Shown here piece by piece: positions 42,237-51,486 of a DNA stretch of 64,000 nucleotides. A model generated the notes under the pieces. The model did no database searches. It was not told the origin of the DNA and saw only the letters and a program-made list of their open reading frames with translations. Within the stretch, counting starts at the first letter, position 1. Every line of letters begins with the position of its first letter. A program made the position numbers and the translations under genes. The DNA lies in NCBI GenBank assembly GCA_958296445.1, contig OY282565.1:1033936-1097935 (forward strand), written 5' to 3'. Origin of the DNA: an uncultured Dehalococcoidia bacterium (GTDB lineage Bacteria > Chloroflexota > Dehalococcoidia > Lucifugimonadales > UBA3495).

Positions 42237-43316
42237 TTATATGCCGGCTTGGGCGAGCAGGCGTTCTTCTTCCCACTGAACCATGCGGTCTATGATGTCG
42301 TCCCAATAGCCGTCCATCAGGCGGGGGATGCCGTGGAAGGTGGCGCTGCTGCGGTGGTCGGTGATGCGGTCTTGGGGGTAGTTGTAGGTGCGGATTTTTT
42401 CGGCCCGTTCCGCGCCGCCGACTTGGGAGCGGCGGGCTTGGCTGATTTCGGCGTCGTGTCGTTCTTGTTCCGCCTCGAAAATGCGGGCGCGGAGCATCGC
42501 CATCGCCCGCTGCTTGTTTTTATACTGGGAGCGCTCGTCTTGGCAAACCACGGTCAGCCCGGTGGGGCCGTGGACGATGCGGACGGCGGTGGCGACTTTG
42601 TTGACGTTCTGCCCGCCGTGGCCGCCGGCGTGAAATATGTCGATCCGCAGGTCTTCGGGATTGATTTTGACTTCCACCTCGTCGGCTTCGGGCAGGACGG
42701 CGACGGTGGCGGTGGAGGTGTGGATGCGGCCCTGGGCTTCGGTTTTAGGCACGCGCTGGACGCGGTGAACGCCGCTTTCGTACTTGAGGCGGCTGAAAAC
42801 GCCTTGCCCCTGAATCTCGAACACTATCTTGTTGTATCCGCCTACTTCGGTAGGGTTGGCGTCCATTACTTCGACTTTCCAGCCGCGGTTCTGGGCGTAG
42901 CGGCTATAGGCGCGATACAGGTCTTCGGCGAACAGCCCGGCCTCGTCGCCGCCGGTTCCGGCGCGGATTTCGATGATAACGTCGCGCTGGTCGTTGGGGT
43001 TCTTGGGGATCAGGGCGGTGCGCAGGGATTGGGTGACCCGCTCCAGCCGGGCCCGGTTGGCTTCCAGCTCTTCCCGGGCCATCTGCGCCAGTTCCGGCTC
43101 TCCACCTTCCTGAATCAGTGCCTCTAGGTCGGCGATTTCTTCCACCAGCTCCAAGTATTGGCGGGCGATGCCTACCAAGTCCTCTAGGGACGCCCGTTCC
43201 CGGGCCAGTTCCTGCACCCGCTCATAATTGGCCGCCACTTCCGGGTCGGCCATAACCGACTCTATGTCTTCGTAGCGGCTAATCAGGGGAGTCAATTTGT
43301 CAATCATCGAGGTCAT
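42237..43316 (-). CDS. prfA: Peptide chain release factor 1
   Basis: Terminates translation at UAA/UAG, 359 aa. GGQ is in FHAGGHGGQNVNKVATAVRI, and the stop-codon tripeptide is PKT in VQRVPKTEAQGRIHTST (RF1 class PxT, not SPF of RF2). AAGG lies 6 nt before ATG 43316; TTG 43322 and ATG 43307 are alternatives. GHGGQNVNKVATAV differs from the common SGAGGQHVNKTDSAV form. Confidence 0.95.
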   Translation of the reverse strand: MTSMIDKLTPLISRYEDIESVMADPEVAANYERVQELARERASLEDLVGIARQYLELVEEIADLEALIQEGGEPELAQMAREELEANRARLERVTQSLRTALIPKNPNDQRDVIIEIRAGTGGDEAGLFAEDLYRAYSRYAQNRGWKVEVMDANPTEVGGYNKIVFEIQGQGVFSRLKYESGVHRVQRVPKTEAQGRIHTSTATVAVLPEADEVEVKINPEDLRIDIFHAGGHGGQNVNKVATAVRIVHGPTGLTVVCQDERSQYKNKQRAMAMLRARIFEAEQERHDAEISQARRSQVGGAERAEKIRTYNYPQDRITDHRSSATFHGIPRLMDGYWDDIIDRMVQWEEERLLAQAGI

Positions 43317-43435
43317 CGCCAACCTTGCTCAATCGTGAATGAATGTTTTGGGCTGCCGGGGAAAGGGGTTGCCGGAACGCCAACGCTGCTAAGTTTAACG
43401 CAAACGGGTGGGGATATACAGTACCGAATTTTCCC

Positions 43436-43508
43436 TTTGTCACCCTGAGCAAAGCGAAGGGTCTCATCGCCCAAGGCGGGATTCTTCGCTTTGCTCAGAA
43501 TGACAGAC
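43436..43508. repeat. REP-like repeat
   Basis: TGTCACCCTGAGCAAAGCGA AGGGTCTCATCGCCCAAGGC and CTTTGCTCAGAATGACAG. One copy in the gap 43317-43557 between menG and prfA. Confidence 0.88.
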
Positions 43509-43557
43509 GGCTTGCGAGGAATGACAGGCGGCGGAAGGTATTTCGCAATTTTCTCGA

Positions 43558-44304
43558 CTATTCGACCGGGTGGCCGCCGCCCCCCGGCTTGTCGCCCCAA
43601 TGGATGCACACTGTGCCGAAACCGAGGCGGCGGTAGTTTACCTGTTGCAGGCCCGACTCGCGCAGTATCCCGGCCAGTTCGTCGGCTTGATAGAAGCGGT
43701 CTACCGACTGGGGCAGGTAGGTGTAGGCGGCGCGGTCGCGGGCGATGAGGTTGCCGATGAGGGGAACCAGCCCGTGGAAGTAGGCGCGGAACAGCCGGGC
43801 CTTGAGGCCGGTGGTCATTGGCGACAGCTCCAGCAGGGCGACGCGGCCGCCGGGGCGCACTACCCGCGCCATTTCGCCTACGGCCTGCCGCGCGTCGGGC
43901 ATATTGCGCAGGCTGAAACCGGCGGTGGCGCAGGCAAAGGTTGCGGCGGGAAAGGGCAGGGATAGGGCGTCGCCCACCAGCAGGCTTACTTGGCCGTTCT
44001 TGCCGGTGTTGCGCTGGGCCGCTTTGTTCCGGGCGCGGGCAATCATTACCGGCAGCAGGTCAACGGCTACGGTGCGGTCTGCGCCGGGGCGGCGGGCCAA
44101 CTGAAAGGCTAGGTCGCCGGTTCCGGTGGAAACGTCCAGCGCCGGGCCGGGCGGCGCCTGGGTTGCCAGCGCCGCCGTCCGCCCTTTCCAGCGCCGGTGC
44201 ATCCCTAGGGTCATAACGTCGTTCATCAGGTCGTAATGGCCGGAGATGCGGGAAAAGAGGTCGGCAACATAACGCTGCCTGGCCGCGCCGGTCAGCGACG
44301 CCAT
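43558..44304 (-). CDS. menG: Demethylmenaquinone methyltransferase (UbiE/MenG)
   Basis: SAM-dependent last step of menaquinone synthesis, 248 aa. N-terminal YVADLFSRISGHYDLMNDVM and TLGMHRRWK are family signatures; SAM motif ALDVSTGTGDLAFQLA; later FSLRNMPDARQAV and LFRAYFHGLVPLIG. It begins 10 bp after the retropepsin gene and ends the operon. Confidence 0.95.
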   Translation of the reverse strand: MASLTGAARQRYVADLFSRISGHYDLMNDVMTLGMHRRWKGRTAALATQAPPGPALDVSTGTGDLAFQLARRPGADRTVAVDLLPVMIARARNKAAQRNTGKNGQVSLLVGDALSLPFPAATFACATAGFSLRNMPDARQAVGEMARVVRPGGRVALLELSPMTTGLKARLFRAYFHGLVPLIGNLIARDRAAYTYLPQSVDRFYQADELAGILRESGLQQVNYRRLGFGTVCIHWGDKPGGGGHPVE

Positions 44305-44314
44305 AGCAGCCGGG

Positions 44315-44668
44315 TCACAGCATCAGCCGCATGGGGTGAAGGGTGCGGCTAAAGGGGTTCAGCATTAGTCCGAGGCTTCCTAGGCTAACCCAACTCAGCA
44401 ATGCTTGGTCGTCGCCTGGTTCGCCGAGGATTACCGGGGTGTACTCCTCGCCTTGCGGCAACTTCAAGAAACAACTTGACATATTGCGAATTGCTACCGT
44501 TCCGTCAGGTAAAGGGAACCTTTCCTCGCGTGTTGGCTGTAGGCCAAGCGACTGCCATACCCGGTAAGGCAACAAGGAATACCCTATGCCGCTGTCCACC
44601 AAGAAAGTAACCGTCGCTTCCCGGCCGTCCGGCGCTTGGGCCCGCCCCTCGATGTAAGTTAGTCCCAT
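44315..44668 (-). CDS. Retropepsin-like aspartic protease
   Basis: 117 aa clan AA protein. The active-site motif VDSG is in ATVTFLVDSGIGYSLLP, followed by a flap-like region, and the second psi-loop is weaker. It would act as a homodimer. Its ATG overlaps the stop of the UbiX-like gene by one base (TGATG), so it is translationally coupled into the menaquinone operon. No known role of such a protease in quinone synthesis; other small aspartic proteases of this kind occur widely in Chloroflexota and cyanobacteria with unknown targets. Confidence 0.8.
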   Translation of the reverse strand: MGLTYIEGRAQAPDGREATVTFLVDSGIGYSLLPYRVWQSLGLQPTREERFPLPDGTVAIRNMSSCFLKLPQGEEYTPVILGEPGDDQALLSWVSLGSLGLMLNPFSRTLHPMRLML

Positions 44669-45258
44669 CAGCCGTTCCCCCCGGTGTACTGCATATTCTC
44701 CGGCAGTGCCGGGTCTATGCCCAAGGATACCAGAACTTTGCTTACGATGTATTTTACTACATCGTCCACGGTGGCGGGGTTGAGGTAAAAGGCCGGGTCG
44801 GGGGGCAGGATTACGGCGCCCATTCGGCTTAGGGTGAGCATATTTTCTAAGTGGATGCTGTGCAGGGGGGTTTCGCGCGGCACCAGAACTAGGGGGCGGC
44901 GTTCCTTGAGGCAGACGTCGGCGGCCCGTAGCAGCAGGTTGCCGGAGATTCCGGCGGCCAGCGATGCGATGCTGTTCATGCTGGCGGGAACCAGGGCCAT
45001 TCCCGCTGCCGGGTAGGAGCCGCTGGCGATGGGCGCCCGCAGGTCGTTGAGGGCGTAGTGGACGAAGGCCGGGTGTTCCTGCCACTCCACCAGCGTTTCG
45101 TTGAAGGAACGGCCCAATTCCTCTTGCCAGACCATCCGGGCGGCGTTGGAGCAGACTACGGCGGTGGGCGTGTCGCGTCGCAGCAGCTCGTCCACCATCA
45201 TCCGCGCCATCAGCGCCCCGCTGGCCCCGGTGATGCCGACGATGATTGGCCCGGCCAT
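44668..45258 (-). CDS. UbiX-like flavin prenyltransferase
   Basis: Makes prenylated FMN, cofactor of the UbiD-type decarboxylase; 196 aa. FMN site IIVGITGASGALMAR, LVPASMNSIASLAAGIS (the S-M-N/K-T/S-like segment) and RETPLHSIHLENMLTLSRMG with the family's P-(x)-RE and L-x-N-M motifs. The start overlaps the UbiA stop (TAATG). Next to UbiD it fits MqnM of the futalosine branch. Confidence 0.94.
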   Translation of the reverse strand: MAGPIIVGITGASGALMARMMVDELLRRDTPTAVVCSNAARMVWQEELGRSFNETLVEWQEHPAFVHYALNDLRAPIASGSYPAAGMALVPASMNSIASLAAGISGNLLLRAADVCLKERRPLVLVPRETPLHSIHLENMLTLSRMGAVILPPDPAFYLNPATVDDVVKYIVSKVLVSLGIDPALPENMQYTGGNG

Positions 45259-46151
45259 TACAGGGCCACCGCCAATATGGTAAAGACCAGCAGCGATACG
45301 GATATGACGCTGTTGTACTGGAACAGGGGCGAGCGTAGCTTGGAAAGGTCATCGGCCTTGAGTAGGCTGTTCTCCAAAGCCAGCAGCAGGGCGGCGATGG
45401 CCCATCCGGCGTAGTAGAACGGCCCCAGCTCCATCCAGAGGCCCACGGCCAGCAGGGCGGCGGCGGCCAGCAGGTGCATCGTCCGGGCCGTTCCTAGGGC
45501 CGCGCCGATGCCGAACCGCTTGGCGATGGAGTTGGTGCCGTATTTCCGGTCAAAATCGTAGTCGGCGCAGCCGTAGATTACGTCGAATCCCCCGGCCCAC
45601 ATCGCCACGGCAAAGGACAGCAGCATCGGCTCCGGGTCAAGGCGCCCGGTCACGGCGATCCAGGCCGCCGAGGGCGAGATCGCCAGTGCCCAGCCCAAAA
45701 AGAAGTGGCAGGCCCAAGTGACGTATTTGGTGAAAGAATAAAAGACCACGTAGAGGGCGGCTACCGGGGCCAGTATCAGCGTGAGGGTGTTCAACTGCGA
45801 CGCCGCGTAGAAAAACACGCCCGTTCCTATGACGGCTAGGCCGATGACCTCGGCCGGGCGCAGCAGGCCGGTGGGCAGGTGGCGGCCCCGGGTGCGCGGG
45901 TTGGCGGCGTCCTCTTTGCGGTGAATGATGCGGTTGGCCGACATTCCGAGGGTGCGGACGCCGGTAAGGGCCACGGTTATCCAGATGAAAACGCTCCAGC
46001 CGGGCCAGCCGCTCCCCCCGCTGTCCACCGAGGCCAGCATCATCCCGATGTAGCAGAAGGGAAGGGCGTAGAGCGACTCCCAAATACGCACCGCTCCCAA
46101 GTAGCGGGGCAGCTTGACTATCGGGGCGCGGATTGCGTTGGCGGCCTGCAT
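45258..46151 (-). CDS. UbiA-family prenyltransferase (putative MqnP)
   Basis: Integral-membrane enzyme that attaches the isoprenoid tail, 297 aa, about nine helices. First Asp-rich motif NRIIHRKEDAANPRTRGR (NxxxD-like, Asn and Asp present) and second motif YGCADYDFDRKYGTNSIAKRFG (DxxxD). It lies between the UbiD- and UbiX-like genes, which supports a naphthoate prenyltransferase of the futalosine route; 4-hydroxybenzoate transfer in ubiquinone synthesis is less likely in this setting. Confidence 0.92.
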   Translation of the reverse strand: MQAANAIRAPIVKLPRYLGAVRIWESLYALPFCYIGMMLASVDSGGSGWPGWSVFIWITVALTGVRTLGMSANRIIHRKEDAANPRTRGRHLPTGLLRPAEVIGLAVIGTGVFFYAASQLNTLTLILAPVAALYVVFYSFTKYVTWACHFFLGWALAISPSAAWIAVTGRLDPEPMLLSFAVAMWAGGFDVIYGCADYDFDRKYGTNSIAKRFGIGAALGTARTMHLLAAAALLAVGLWMELGPFYYAGWAIAALLLALENSLLKADDLSKLRSPLFQYNSVISVSLLVFTILAVAL

Positions 46152-46196
46152 TTCGCTCCGGGGCTTGGGGATACATTGGGATACAGTTGTAGGCGG

Positions 46197-47657
46197 TCAG
46201 GAAAGGCCGTAGCTGGCCCACTTGCGGTCTACCAGCGCCTTGATTTCGGGACTCATCACCACGTCCGGGGGCCATTCCCGCGTCCGCCCGCCCTCTAGGG
46301 GCAGCTTTACGGTGGCGTCAATGCCGACCTTGCTGCCGAACTTGGGGGTGGGCGATGCGTGATCCAGGTCGTCTATGGGGCCGGTGGTGAACACGAAATC
46401 CTGCGCCGGGTCTATGTTGTTGGTAACGCGCCATGCCACTTCGGAGATATTCTGTGGGTCAACGAAGTGGTCAACCACGATGATGCCCTTGACCAAGCTC
46501 ATCAGGCCCATACCCCAAAGCCCGTGCATCACCTTGCGGGCCTGGCCGGGGTATTCCTTTTTCATTGAGACGATAACTAGGTTATGAAATACGCCCTCGG
46601 CGGGCATATTCAGATCCACTACTTCGGGCAGGATGGTTTTAATCATCGGCAGGAACATCCGCTCGGTGACCTTGCCCATCCAGTAGTCTTCCATAGGCGG
46701 GCGTCCGACGATGGTGGCCGGGTAGATCGGGCGGCTGCGGTGGGTTAGGCAGGTGACGTGAAACACCGGGTAGTCGTCGGGCATTGAGTAATAGCCGGTA
46801 TGGTCGCCAAAGGGGCCCTCGCTGCGCTGTTCGTTCAGCAGGACGTAGCCCTCAAGCACGATTTCCGCTTCCGCCGGAACCATCAGGTCGCTGGTGCGGG
46901 CTTTGGCTAAGGATACGCCTTCCTCGCGCAGGAAACCGGCAACCACCATTTCGTCCATATCCGGCGGCAGGGGCGCGGAGCCGGTCCAGATGGTGGCCGG
47001 GTCGCCGCCTAGGGCCACGGCCACGTCTAGGCGGTCGAGGCCAAGCTGGCGGCCGATGCGCTCGTGGTGCGCCCCGACTTTGTGGGTCTGCCAGTGCATC
47101 CCGGTGGTGCAGCGGTCATAAACCTGCATCCGGTAGGTGCCATAATTCTGCACGCCGGTTTCCGGGTCGCGGGTAATCACCAGCGGCAGCGTGATGAATT
47201 GGCCGCCGTCCATCGGCCAGCACTGGAGGATGGGAAACTTGAACAAGTCCACGTCCTCGCCCTGAAGCACCACGTCCTGGCAGGGCGGGTTGGTGACTGT
47301 GCGGGGGCGGAAAGAGGCTAGGTTGACCAGTTGCCCCAAGGTTCGGAGCTTGTTAGCAAGGCCCGCGGGCGGGCCTTGAACCAAGTCAAGGACTCCCTGC
47401 ACCCGCCCGGCCAGCCCGTCGAGGTCGTCCACGCCCAGCGCCCAGGCCATGCGCTGCGCCGAGCCGTACATATTGATGAGGACGGGTATGTCGTAGCCCT
47501 GCGGGTTTTCAAACAGCAGCGCCGGGCCGCCGGACTTGATAACCCGGTCGGCGATTTCGGTAATTTCCAGGCGCGGGTCAACCGGCGCCGAAATGCGGCG
47601 CAGTTGGCCCTTTTGTTCGAGGAAGGCGATGTATTCCCGCAGGTCTCGAAATTTCAT
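46197..47657 (-). CDS. UbiD-family decarboxylase (putative MqnL)
   Basis: Prenyl-FMN-dependent decarboxylase, 486 aa. Seen: NYGTYRMQVYDRCTTGMHWQ, ALGGDPATIWTGSAPLP, EGPFGDHTGYYS, and the E-x2-R..E region in EVVDLNMPAEGVFHN. It is the first gene of the coupled operon with UbiA- and UbiX-like partners. Substrate probably 1,4-dihydroxy-6-naphthoate (prenylated) by context. Weak ribosome site before ATG 47657. Confidence 0.93.
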   Translation of the reverse strand: MKFRDLREYIAFLEQKGQLRRISAPVDPRLEITEIADRVIKSGGPALLFENPQGYDIPVLINMYGSAQRMAWALGVDDLDGLAGRVQGVLDLVQGPPAGLANKLRTLGQLVNLASFRPRTVTNPPCQDVVLQGEDVDLFKFPILQCWPMDGGQFITLPLVITRDPETGVQNYGTYRMQVYDRCTTGMHWQTHKVGAHHERIGRQLGLDRLDVAVALGGDPATIWTGSAPLPPDMDEMVVAGFLREEGVSLAKARTSDLMVPAEAEIVLEGYVLLNEQRSEGPFGDHTGYYSMPDDYPVFHVTCLTHRSRPIYPATIVGRPPMEDYWMGKVTERMFLPMIKTILPEVVDLNMPAEGVFHNLVIVSMKKEYPGQARKVMHGLWGMGLMSLVKGIIVVDHFVDPQNISEVAWRVTNNIDPAQDFVFTTGPIDDLDHASPTPKFGSKVGIDATVKLPLEGGRTREWPPDVVMSPEIKALVDRKWASYGLS

Positions 47658-47896
47658 ATCAGGAGCAGTCCGGCCTTGCGGCTAGGATGGCGGGCAAGCT
47701 AACCCGCGTCGCCTAATTCTAGCCGGAAAGAACGGGGGGTTCAATCGGCGGGACGGGAAGCAAACGGGGCAAGGTGGCAGACGGCGGAAGCGGTTTTGCA
47801 ATCGTCTGCGGAAAGAAAGGGGGCGTCAAGACGCGCCAAGAAGCCACCCGTGCTTGCCAGGCGGCTGGAAAGCGGGCCGCTTGCGTAAGGATGACA

Positions 47897-47921
47897 CAGG
47901 GGCCGGAGGATGCGGCCCCTG
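47897..47921 (-). terminator. Hairpin after zinc-ribbon gene
   Basis: CAGGGGCC (47897-47904) pairs with GGCCCCTG (47914-47921), 20 bp beyond the stop of the zinc-ribbon gene. T-run weak. The rest of 47658-47941 shows no gene. Confidence 0.45.
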
Positions 47922-47941
47922 GCTGGTTGGCGCGATGGCAG

Positions 47942-48268
47942 TTAGAAGCCGGAGGAGGACTCGGCACGCATCCGGCTGAAGCAGTCGCTACAGTAGACCG
48001 GCCGATCGCCGCGCGGGCGGAAGGGAACCATGGCGTCGTTGCCGCACTCGGCGCAAACGATGGGGTACATTTCCCGCGGGCCGTCTTGGTACATACCGCC
48101 GCCGCCGCCACCGCCCCGCTGCTCGGTGCGGCGAACCGCGCGGCAGCTACGGCAGCGCTTGGGCTCATTCCCGAACCCGCGAGCTTGGAAAAACTCCTGT
48201 TCCCCGGCGGTGAATATGAACTCGGCGCCACATTCCACGCAAACCAGGGTCTTGTCCGACAAAGCCAC
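47942..48268 (-). CDS. Zinc-ribbon protein with two CxxC-CxxC units
   Basis: 108 aa. First ribbon: CVECGAEFIFTAGEQEFFQ ... CRSC; second: CAECGNDAMVPFRPRGDRPV YCSDC. A Gly-rich linker lies between. GTG 48268 has AAGGAGG at 6 nt, so it is chosen over ATG 48298. The family occurs widely in bacteria with an unknown role, perhaps RNA or ribosome related. Confidence 0.88.
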   Translation of the reverse strand: MALSDKTLVCVECGAEFIFTAGEQEFFQARGFGNEPKRCRSCRAVRRTEQRGGGGGGGMYQDGPREMYPIVCAECGNDAMVPFRPRGDRPVYCSDCFSRMRAESSSGF

Positions 48269-48299
48269 TGGTGACCTCCTTAGCCCGTTCAAGCACATA

Positions 48300-48555
48300 G
48301 GCCGGTTGTGTCTGCGGCCTGGGCAGACCAGCCAACGGCCATTCCGGGAACCCCCGGACGGGTTGGCGCCGGATTACCTGCCCCCAAGTTATGTGTGCTT
48401 GGATCATCATTATAACTACAAATACGGGATATGCAACCAAAATTGGCAAAATCCCGCAATTTCGCAGGATTCCGCTATTTTATATGCTTGAACCGACGGA
48501 ATAATCTAAAATCGGCCCCGGCCGGCATAATTCCGAAATCGCTTATAACGCCGTT
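48300..48555. other. Intergenic region, nothing recognised
   Basis: AT-rich segment around 48400-48540 with no plausible gene on either strand. AATTTCGCAGGATTCCGC and nearby sequence resemble degenerate intergenic repeats. The first part would hold the zinc-ribbon promoter. Confidence 0.5.
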
Positions 48556-49770
48556 TCAGGCCCGATTTTCGCCTTCGCCGTGAACCAGAAAGCAGGATGA
48601 CGCCTTGAACACGGCCCATAGGGGCTGCCCGACGCGGATTCCCATTTCCTCTAGCGACGCCCCGGTCACTTGGCAGCGCAGGGGAACGCCGCAGTCCAGC
48701 TCCACAGTGTAGCCGGGCGGCCTCGGCTCCACCCGAACCACCGTCCCCGGAATGCGGTTGCGGGCCGACGAACCCACCGGCTCCAGCGACGACAAGATGA
48801 TGTCGGAAGCGCGGATGCCCACCGTCACCCATTCTTCTTCGCCGGAAAGGGAGTGGGACAGGGATGGGCCGTCGCCCGGCGGCGTTTCCCTTAGCGATGT
48901 TTCCCCTAGGGGCGTTTCCAGAGTAAACCCGGCCTCGGGGCCGGTGCCGGACAGCCGCATAGTGCCGTCCCGGGGGTGGCGCGACTGGACGCGCATACGG
49001 AACAGGTTTTCGACGCCCACCAGCCGGGCCACCGCCGCTTGGCCCGGCTGCCCCAGCACGTCCACCGGCTCGCCCCGGGCGATGACCTGCCCGCGGTCTA
49101 TCACCTGCGCTTCGTCGCCTAGGGCCAACGCCTCTTCGCGGTCGTGGGTGACCATAATCACGGGGGCGGGATGGCGGCCCGGCCCGGTTCTGGAAAGATA
49201 CCGGCGCAGTTCCTGTCGCACAGTGCGCCGCAGCCCGGCGTCTAGGGCGGCGAAAGGCTCGTCCAGCAGCAACAGCCGGGGTTGAGTCGCCAGCGCCCGG
49301 GCTAGGGCTACCCGTTGTTGCTGCCCGCCGGAAAGCTCCCAAGGATACCGCTGCTCCAGTCCGGTCAGCTCGAAATTTTCCAGCAGTTCGCCAATTCGCC
49401 GCCTCGATTCTCCGCCGTTTCCCGCCGCCGGGCCATAGGCTACGTTCTGGGCTACATTGAGGTGGGGGAAAAGATGATACTGCTGGGTGAGGTAGCCGGC
49501 TCGCCGCCGGTGGGCCGGCTGCCAGAGGTTGGCGGCGCTGTCGTATACGGCCTGCCCGTCAATTTCCACCCGGCCCGCTATGGGCCGCAGCAGCCCGGCC
49601 ACCGCCCGCAGCGCGGTGGTCTTGCCCGCCCCGGAAGGGCCGAAAAGCACCAGCGTGCGCCCCGGCGCCACGTCCCAGTCCAGCCGCAGATCGAACCCGC
49701 CGATGCGGCAGTGCAGCCAGCCGCTACAGCCGCGGGGCCCGGCGTTTCCGCTTATGCTATTTGCACTCAT
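48556..49770 (-). CDS. modC: Molybdate/tungstate ABC transporter ATP-binding protein
   Basis: 404 aa. Walker A GPSGAGKTT at about 45-53; Q-loop; signature LSGGQQQRVALARALA; Walker B RLLLLDEPFAALD; H-loop VMVTHDREEAL. The C-terminal extension from about 260 contains a TOBE/molbindin-like domain (VGIRASDIILSSLEP, TVELDCGVPLRCQVT). It is longer than usual (about 350). Its start overlaps the permease stop by 4 bp. Assignment to molybdate rests on ModA next door. Confidence 0.9.
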   Translation of the reverse strand: MSANSISGNAGPRGCSGWLHCRIGGFDLRLDWDVAPGRTLVLFGPSGAGKTTALRAVAGLLRPIAGRVEIDGQAVYDSAANLWQPAHRRRAGYLTQQYHLFPHLNVAQNVAYGPAAGNGGESRRRIGELLENFELTGLEQRYPWELSGGQQQRVALARALATQPRLLLLDEPFAALDAGLRRTVRQELRRYLSRTGPGRHPAPVIMVTHDREEALALGDEAQVIDRGQVIARGEPVDVLGQPGQAAVARLVGVENLFRMRVQSRHPRDGTMRLSGTGPEAGFTLETPLGETSLRETPPGDGPSLSHSLSGEEEWVTVGIRASDIILSSLEPVGSSARNRIPGTVVRVEPRPPGYTVELDCGVPLRCQVTGASLEEMGIRVGQPLWAVFKASSCFLVHGEGENRA

Positions 49771-50621
49771 ACCCGGCCGCTCCAGCGCCGCCGCGAGGCT
49801 AGGGTCAGGGCGGCTAGGGCCAGCACCGAAACCGCCAGCAGCAGGGCCGACAGGGCCAGGGCGCTGTCTAGGCTGGTTTCCATCGCTGTCATAATCGCCA
49901 AGGGCATAGTCTGCGTTTCGCCCATCAGGTTTCCGGCGAACATCATTGTCGCGCCGAACTCCGACAGCGCCCGGGCCCAGGCCAGCCCCAGCCCGGTGAT
50001 GATGGCCGGGGCGGCCAGCGGCAGCGTGACCCGCCGGAAAGTAGCTAGGGGCGTCATTCCCAGAGTTAGCGAAACTTCCTCGTAATCGCGGGCCACCGAC
50101 TGGAACCCCAGCTTGGCCGAGCGCACGTAGAAGGGGGCGGCTACGAATATCTGCGCGAACACTACCGCCGTAGTGGTAAAGGGCAGGTCTATTCCGGCGT
50201 CGCGCAGTAGCTCTCCGATTAGCCCGCCCCGCCCGAAGGCCATCAGCATCGCCACCCCGGCCACTACCGGCGGCAGCACGATGGGCAGCTCTACTAGCGC
50301 GTCAACCGCCCGGGCCAGCCAATGCCCGCTGCGGGCCAGGGCGTAGGCGATGGGCGTGCCCCCGGCAAGCACCACGGCGATGCTGATGGCGCTGGTGACC
50401 AGCGACAGCCGCAGGGCGGTCAAGGCCAGGTCGCCGGTGACCGCGCCCCAGAGGTCATCCTGCGCCGCCGCCCTAGCCAGCAGCGCGACGATGGGCAGGC
50501 CGATAAAGACGGCGTAGATCGCGCCGGTCACTCCGCCTAGGGCGCTGCCCGTCCCGCCGGGCCAGCGCAGTACCGGGAGCCGGGCCGGCGCCTCTATCCG
50601 GCGGCGGGAATCACGGCGCAT
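49767..50621 (-). CDS. modB: Molybdate/tungstate ABC transporter permease
   Basis: 284 aa, BPD_transp_1 family with six helices. EAA loop RDYEEVSLTLGMTPLATFRR, then PLAAPAIITGLGLAWARALSEFG, is the ModB/CysT type. ATG 50621 lies 11 bp inside the end of modA and is preferred to 50675. Overlaps modC by 4 bp, so the three subunits are coupled. Confidence 0.9.
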   Translation of the reverse strand: MRRDSRRRIEAPARLPVLRWPGGTGSALGGVTGAIYAVFIGLPIVALLARAAAQDDLWGAVTGDLALTALRLSLVTSAISIAVVLAGGTPIAYALARSGHWLARAVDALVELPIVLPPVVAGVAMLMAFGRGGLIGELLRDAGIDLPFTTTAVVFAQIFVAAPFYVRSAKLGFQSVARDYEEVSLTLGMTPLATFRRVTLPLAAPAIITGLGLAWARALSEFGATMMFAGNLMGETQTMPLAIMTAMETSLDSALALSALLLAVSVLALAALTLASRRRWSGRV

Positions 50622-51312
50622 CGAATCCGTAACCGGCGAGGATGTTCCGGGCGGGCGGGGAAAGCACGAATTCAATGAACCGGCCCGCCCATTGCGGGTT
50701 GGGGGATTCGCTCACTACGGCGATGGGATACCGGGCGCGAACAGCGTCGGCTTCAGGGGGCAGCGGCAACTGCCGGGCCGCGCCGCTGGCCGCCGCAGTG
50801 AACGCGCCGGGGCGGTAGACGATACCGGCATCGGCTTGGCCCAAGACGACTTTTTGCTCGACGAATTTCACGCTGGTTTCCTCAGATACGACGTTGGACA
50901 GCGTCCGGCGGGCGAAATCGGCCCCCAAGCCGGAATCCGGCTGGGAAAGCCGCTCCAGCAGTTGCCGGGCATACTGCCCCGCCGGGACGCTCTGATGGGC
51001 CAGAACCAGCTTTACGCCGGGGGCGGCCAGCCCGCTAGTTTCGTTTATGCCGGAGTCCGCATTGACGATTACGGCCATCGGCGCGGTGGCAAAGGGACGG
51101 CTGCCGCCCGCTATCAGGCCGCCGTCTTGGGCCAGGGCCATCTGCGCCTCGTCCGCCGATGCGAACACGTCGGCCGCCGCGCCGAACTCCAGTTGTGTGC
51201 GGAGCCGCTGGCTGCCCGCGAAATTCAGCTTCACCGCAACGCCGGGATTCCTCGCCTCAAACTCGCGGGCGATGTCCCCAAAAGCGTCGGTAAGCGACGC
51301 GGCGGCAAACAC
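50611..51312 (-). CDS. modA: Molybdate-binding protein ModA (start unresolved)
   Basis: Binds molybdate or tungstate outside the membrane. VFAAASLTDAFGDIAREFEA (first oxyanion Ser), FAGSQRLRTQLEFGAAADVF, and later GQADAGIVYRPGAF are ModA features. GTG 51312 is the first usual start, but the same frame continues upstream to at least 51390 and encodes GIAPVLAAIILCLAAGCGGG, a clear signal peptide with lipobox LAAGC. So the real protein must be about 26 or more residues longer. No ATG/GTG/TTG is found in frame there. A non-standard start or an indel in the G8 tract is likely. Confidence 0.85.
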   Translation of the reverse strand: MFAAASLTDAFGDIAREFEARNPGVAVKLNFAGSQRLRTQLEFGAAADVFASADEAQMALAQDGGLIAGGSRPFATAPMAVIVNADSGINETSGLAAPGVKLVLAHQSVPAGQYARQLLERLSQPDSGLGADFARRTLSNVVSEETSVKFVEQKVVLGQADAGIVYRPGAFTAAASGAARQLPLPPEADAVRARYPIAVVSESPNPQWAGRFIEFVLSPPARNILAGYGFDAP

Positions 51313-51486
51313 CGTAATGACGGCTGCGCCCCCCCCGCCGCCGCACCCGGCGGCAAGGCAGAGGATGATTGCGGCCAGGACGGGGGCAATTCCCTGCCGT
51401 GCGCTGCTCCAAAATGGTGATTCTATCGGATTGCTCCCCCAGGCTCCCGCGGCTAGGCAACCACCCGGCGAATTGATATGACGCCA

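Noticed and set aside
47719..48231. 170-aa minus-strand frame
   Set aside because: Out of frame with the zinc-ribbon protein, whose CxxC motifs and ribosome site are clear.
48165..48449. 94-aa minus-strand frame
   Set aside because: Overlaps the zinc-ribbon gene in another frame and has no recognisable feature.
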